Below are positions 44,265-47,662 of a DNA stretch of 47,662 nt, piece after piece (position 1 is the stretch's first letter; each line of letters opens with the position of its first letter). The position numbers were made by a program, and so were the translations under genes. The notes beneath the pieces were generated by a model that worked only from the letters and a program-made list of their open reading frames with translations, searched no databases and was not told the origin of the DNA. This stretch comes from Anabaena sp. 4-3 (GTDB lineage Bacteria; Cyanobacteriota; Cyanobacteriia; Cyanobacteriales; Nostocaceae), in assembly GCF_001597745.1 (NCBI RefSeq), contig NZ_LUHJ01000068.1, forward strand, positions 55,902-103,563. The letters run 5' to 3'.

Positions 44265-45470
44265 ATGATAAACTCACGGGTAGAGTCACAAAAAGATAAT
44301 CCCAGAGATTGGTTTTGGCCGTTCTGGCTGGCTTTACCAGTGTATCCCTACAGCAGACGGCGCACACTTTGCCGAGAAATAGTCAAAGACACCATCTGGA
44401 CATTCGAGCAGCTTCACGGCATCCTATATACTATAGTGCCGATTCGGATGACAGTAATCAAGCTGGATGCAGGTGGGTTGCTGGTATATGCACCTATAGC
44501 TCCGACTGTTGAATGTGTTCGCCTAGTGAATAATTTAGTCGCCAAACACGGAGCAGTTAAATATATTATTCTGCCTACCAGTTCTGGTTTAGAACATAAA
44601 ATCTTTGTCGGGCCTTTTGCAAGACAGTTTCCCGCAGCGCGGGTATTTGTTGCACCGCATCAGTGGAGTTTTCCTTTTAATCTACCATTGAGTTGGCTAG
44701 GGTTTCCGCAAAAACGCACCCATATACTACCAGAAGATAGTAGTCAAGCCCCCTTTGGTGATGAGTTAGACTATGCAATTTTAGACATTAATTTGGGGAG
44801 GGGTTCATTTGTAGAAGTGGCGATGTATCACAGGCGATCGCATACTTTACTTGTGACTGATTCTGTGTTATCAATACCAGAAGAACCACCAGAAATCTTA
44901 CAATTAGATCCTTACCCCTTACTGTTTCACGCCAGGGAAAACGCACACCAACCGATTGCAGATAATCCCGCCAACCGTCGCCAAGGATGGCAAAGAATTT
45001 GTTTATTTGCCATATATTTTCGTCCTAGTGCAATGGAAATCACAGGATGGGGTGAAATGTTGCGCGATGCCATCAAAGCCCCAAATCATGCACCAAAAGC
45101 CTACTTTGGTTTATTTCCCTTTCGTTGGCGAGAAAATTGGCAACAGACATTTACTGCTTTACGGGGAAATGGTAGACCATTTGTAGCACCAATACTGCAA
45201 ACCCTGATACTTCCCCAAGCACCGCAACAAGTAATAATTTGGGCGGAACAAGTGGCGCAATGGGATTTTCAACAGATTATTTCCTGTCACTTTGATGCGC
45301 CATTTGCAGCGACACCTGAGCAATTTCGTCAAGCCTTCACTTTTTTAGAGAAGAATTCGGCTGTTAATAGTTATCAATCTCTATTATATGAAGATATGAA
45401 ATTTATTCAAGAGTTAGAGAGTAATTTAGTCAAGCGAGGTATTGCTACCCCGGCGAAGGAGAAGGTTTAA
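44265..45470 (+). CDS. DUF4336 domain-containing protein
   Basis: A 401-residue protein of the DUF4336 family, which has a metallo-beta-lactamase-like shape but lacks the usual zinc motif HxHxD. The body (about 75-330) contains GGLLVYAPIAPT, YIILPTSSGLEHKIFVGPFAR, FVAPHQWSFPFNL and VTDSVL. No signal peptide or membrane segment stands out. The ATG at 44265 is preceded by a purine-rich GAAGAAAAG; an in-frame ATG at 44220 would add 15 residues. Widely conserved in cyanobacteria and plants, function unknown. Confidence 0.88.
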   Translation: MINSRVESQKDNPRDWFWPFWLALPVYPYSRRRTLCREIVKDTIWTFEQLHGILYTIVPIRMTVIKLDAGGLLVYAPIAPTVECVRLVNNLVAKHGAVKYIILPTSSGLEHKIFVGPFARQFPAARVFVAPHQWSFPFNLPLSWLGFPQKRTHILPEDSSQAPFGDELDYAILDINLGRGSFVEVAMYHRRSHTLLVTDSVLSIPEEPPEILQLDPYPLLFHARENAHQPIADNPANRRQGWQRICLFAIYFRPSAMEITGWGEMLRDAIKAPNHAPKAYFGLFPFRWRENWQQTFTALRGNGRPFVAPILQTLILPQAPQQVIIWAEQVAQWDFQQIISCHFDAPFAATPEQFRQAFTFLEKNSAVNSYQSLLYEDMKFIQELESNLVKRGIATPAKEKV

Positions 45471-45475
45471 TTTAT

Positions 45476-45562
45476 CTCACGCAGAGACGCAGAGGAGGAC
45501 ACTTGCGTGGGCGGCTTTGCCGACTTGAGCAAAGTGTCCGTCGCGCAGAGAGGAAGAGGATC
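45476..45562. repeat. Dispersed repeat with nested palindrome
   Basis: CTCACGCAGAGACGCAGAGG (from 45477) is the repeat also seen at 35565. Within it GGACACTT and AAAGTGTCC enclose a GGCGGCTTTGCCG core, as if a small palindrome had been inserted. It lies between the convergent DUF4336 and purU genes. Confidence 0.65.
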
Positions 45563-45649
45563 ATTAAGTTTTTTATCTGCGTTTATCTGCGTTCATCTGC
45601 GTTCGATATATTTCCAAACCTCTCCCTGAAGAGAAAGGGTTTAATATTC

Positions 45650-46504
45650 TTACTCAAAAACTACGGTGCGATTACCATAAACTAAGACTCTATTTTGTAA
45701 ATGTAATCGCACTGCTCTAGCTAAAACAACTCGTTCTAAATCTTTACCTTTTCTAATTAAATCATCAATATCGTCGCGGTGGCTAACTCTGACTACATCT
45801 TGCTCAATAATTGGCCCTGCATCTAATTCTGGAGTAGCATAGTGGGCTGTAGCACCAATAATTTTTACCCCACGTTCAAAGGCGCGATGATAGGGATTTG
45901 CTCCTACAAATGCTGGTAAAAATGAGTGATGTATATTAATTATTTGGGGGAATTTAGTAATAAAATCTGGGCTGACGATTTGCATATATTTCGCCAAAAC
46001 AACTAAATCAATTTTGTAATTTTGTAGTAATTCTAGTTGTTTTATTTCTTGTTCGGCTTTGTTATCTTTGCTGATAGGTATGTGATGAAATTCGATGTTA
46101 AATTGGTCAGCTACGGTTTTTAAATTAGGATGATTACTAATAATTAAGGGGATATCGGCAGCAATTTCTTTAGCACGTTGTCGCCAAATTAAATCATATA
46201 AACAATGGTCTTGACGACTTACCCAAATAGCAATACGGGGAATTGTATCAGAAAAGTGTAACTCCCATTTAGCTCCTAAAGGTTGGGCGATCGCATTAAA
46301 TGCTGGGCCAATTAAATCGCGTGGTAAATTAAACCCATTTAACAGCCATTCAATCCGGCTGAGAAATAAGCCCGCTTCAAAATCTGTATGTTGGTCGGCG
46401 TGGATGATGTTACCACCATTAGAATAAATAAAATTGGCAATTTTTGCAACTAATCCCTTTTGATCAGGACAAGATATTAGTAACGTTGCGGTGGGTTGAG
46501 TCAT
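45650..46504 (-). CDS. purU: Formyltetrahydrofolate deformylase
   Basis: A 284-residue enzyme that hydrolyses 10-formyl-tetrahydrofolate to formate and tetrahydrofolate in the cytoplasm, supplying formate for purine synthesis by PurT and balancing one-carbon units. An ACT-like domain covers about 1-80 (ISCPDQKGLVAKIANFIY), and the formyltransferase domain covers 85-284 with the catalytic set Asn-His in NIHHSFLPAF (about 195) and Asp in LDAGPIIEQD (about 244). The closing GNRTVVF is typical. Full length. Confidence 0.97.
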   Translation of the reverse strand: MTQPTATLLISCPDQKGLVAKIANFIYSNGGNIIHADQHTDFEAGLFLSRIEWLLNGFNLPRDLIGPAFNAIAQPLGAKWELHFSDTIPRIAIWVSRQDHCLYDLIWRQRAKEIAADIPLIISNHPNLKTVADQFNIEFHHIPISKDNKAEQEIKQLELLQNYKIDLVVLAKYMQIVSPDFITKFPQIINIHHSFLPAFVGANPYHRAFERGVKIIGATAHYATPELDAGPIIEQDVVRVSHRDDIDDLIRKGKDLERVVLARAVRLHLQNRVLVYGNRTVVFE

Positions 46505-46586
46505 AAAACAGCAAAAGGGTGTGAATAAATCTAACTATATTAAATAATTTAATAAGGACTAAAGTCCTTACTACAAACTTGTGTGA

Positions 46587-47225
46587 TTATGGGCTATTTG
46601 TTGGTGTTGGTGTAGAAGTCGGTGGTGTAGGAAGAGTTGGTGTAGAGTCTTTCTCACCTTGATTTGTGGGTTGTTTCCACTCGGCTAGTTCTCGATTGAC
46701 TGCGTTGTTAAAATCTGTGGAAACTAACAGTACATTTATATTACCATCTGGTTGAGTGTTGGGGTCAGCTTGAGCATAGACAAAACGATTGTTAAAATCA
46801 GACTTACCCAAAATCAACTGATGGGTTTTCTGATTCTTCAGGTTAATATTGATAGTTGCTTGGGGTTGATCTAAACCAAAGTCTGCCGCTTGGTTAGCTG
46901 GAACAGATAAAGTGCGATCGCTCTTACCTTTAACCAACAAATCCGTGAGATAAGCGACAATAGGCTCATGGGCTGGTTCAGATACAGGAGATTTGAGTAG
47001 CCACTTAGGGTTACTAGACTGAGGGTTCCGTTCTAAATTCAAGGTGAGTTTTTCAGTCTGGATACTCAAAGACTGTACATCATCTTCTGCAAAAGAGAAA
47101 ATTTGCTGTTTATTCTCCTTAGCTTCTTGTCGTTGAGTCGCCCCTTGAATTTCATAGAAATACACGAAACCACCCAACCCCAACGCTAATAAAACCAAAA
47201 TTAAAGTAGTTCTTGGTAGTTTCAT
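46587..47225 (-). CDS. DUF4340 domain-containing membrane-anchored protein
   Basis: A 212-residue protein with one N-terminal membrane segment (about 4-24, TTLILVLLALGLGGFVYFY) and a periplasmic DUF4340 domain (about 35-180), then a Pro/Thr-rich tail. In cyanobacteria DUF4340 genes follow a GldG-type ABC-transporter gene, as here, so it likely works with that complex; its exact role is unknown. I chose the ATG at 47225. The ATG at 47237 would add four residues that are encoded by the adjoining TTAGTCA tandem repeat. Confidence 0.85.
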   Translation of the reverse strand: MKLPRTTLILVLLALGLGGFVYFYEIQGATQRQEAKENKQQIFSFAEDDVQSLSIQTEKLTLNLERNPQSSNPKWLLKSPVSEPAHEPIVAYLTDLLVKGKSDRTLSVPANQAADFGLDQPQATININLKNQKTHQLILGKSDFNNRFVYAQADPNTQPDGNINVLLVSTDFNNAVNRELAEWKQPTNQGEKDSTPTLPTPPTSTPTPTNSP

Positions 47226-47308
47226 TATGTTAGTCATTAGTCATTAGTCATTAGCTTCCTTATCCCCCTCATCCCCTCATCCCCTCATCCCCTCATACCC
47301 TCATCTCC
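47226..47308. repeat. TTAGTCA and CCCCTCAT STRRs within an operon gap
   Basis: Three units of TTAGTCA (47229-47251) and then about five of ATCCCCTC fill the whole gap between the GldG-family and DUF4340 genes. Confidence 0.9.
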
Positions 47309-47662
47309 TCATCTGCGTTTCCACCAAATCAACACAGCTATTACAAATCCAATTAATGGTAAAACCAACAGCGAGGATATTGTTAACAGGTTAGCTTGTG
47401 CTGTTGACAGGTTTATCCGTCGGTTTTTTGGTTCTTTGGGACGAATTGACAGGGGTTGTTCGTCTTGTTGACTTAGCCAAGTAACTGAGTTCAGGAAAAC
47501 ATCACCATTTAATTGCTGTTGAAATATGTTATTGGTAGCAAAATCTGAATTTCCTATGACTACTAACCTTGACTCTTTTGCAGGTTGTTCAGATTTCTGT
47601 TCTGGTGTCGGTGATGTTGTTGGTGTGGGTGTCGCTGTCGCCTGAGTTGTTGGTGTCGGTGA
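47309..47662 (-). CDS. GldG-family protein, C-terminal part (partial)
   Basis: The last 117 codons of a minus-strand gene whose beginning is outside the window. They encode a Pro/Thr/Ser-rich repeat (SPTPTT...), then the family's closing region RLVVIGNSDFATN, NGDVFLNSVTWLSQQ and IRPKEPKNRRI, and one C-terminal membrane helix (LLVLPLIGFVIAVLIWW) with KRR at the end. This matches the end of GldG-type proteins of ABC-linked envelope complexes. The DUF4340 gene follows. Confidence 0.85.
   Translation of the reverse strand, partial: SPTPTTQATATPTPTTSPTPEQKSEQPAKESRLVVIGNSDFATNNIFQQQLNGDVFLNSVTWLSQQDEQPLSIRPKEPKNRRINLSTAQANLLTISSLLVLPLIGFVIAVLIWWKRR

Overview
The window looks like chromosome from a filamentous, probably heterocyst-forming cyanobacterium of the Nostoc/Anabaena/Trichormus group. 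Reasons: the HIP1 octamer GCGATCGC occurs about thirty-odd times by eye; there are many heptamer short tandem repeats (STRRs) of the kind known from Nostocales; several families of short palindromic elements fill the intergenic spaces; modB and modC are fused, as known from Anabaena; a plant-type cytochrome c6 gene and a group 2 sigma factor are close neighbours. There are no rRNA or tRNA genes, no CRISPR array and no prophage.

Layout. 1-5.4 kb: DUF760 protein, an RRM RNA-binding protein with a clear terminator, a ModBC molybdate transporter fusion, an MFS transporter and a 2TM-domain protein. 5.4-7.8 kb: two repeat-rich spacers on either side of a sulfotransferase-like gene. 7.8-12.9 kb: a large secreted RTX-type repeat protein, a creatininase-family hydrolase and a polyphosphate glucokinase. 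12.9-17.9 kb: kdpA, kdpB and kdpC on the minus strand, with a short palindromic element between kdpB and kdpC and no kdpD or kdpE nearby. 17.9-19.5 kb: a lone TnpB (IS605 OrfB-type) gene. 19.5-25.3 kb: priA, a group 2 sigma factor (probably sigE), a GNAT acetyltransferase and petJ. 26.0-26.7 kb: a small Gly/Tyr-rich protein with a double-glycine-type leader, its terminator and an unrecognised 101-codon gene. 27-32.8 kb: M23 peptidase, ComFB-like protein, L,D-transpeptidase, an extra 50-codon ORF, an ECF sigma factor (probably sigG) with its probable anti-sigma factor, and a gamma-glutamylcyclotransferase-like gene. 32.8-40.6 kb: leuS, a DpnII-like GATC restriction-modification pair and alaS. 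41-47.7 kb: a small HMA metal-binding protein, a diguanylate cyclase, a stand-alone M41-like protease, a DUF4336 protein, purU, a DUF4340 protein and the end of a GldG-family gene that runs off the window.

Shared themes. Cell-envelope and export functions recur (RTX protein, M23 peptidase, L,D-transpeptidase, double-glycine peptide, GldG/DUF4340). Two genes bear on cyclic-di-GMP: the diguanylate cyclase makes it and the ComFB-like protein may bind it. Tandem repeats have entered coding sequence at least twice (ModB-ModC linker, PriA) and sit on the start codons of three more genes.

The best candidates for something undescribed are the double-glycine Gly/Tyr peptide at 26035-26289 with its neighbour, and a possible three-helix RNA at 41450-41522. 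All gene-family calls rest on reading the sequence and on memory of the families; no database was searched.
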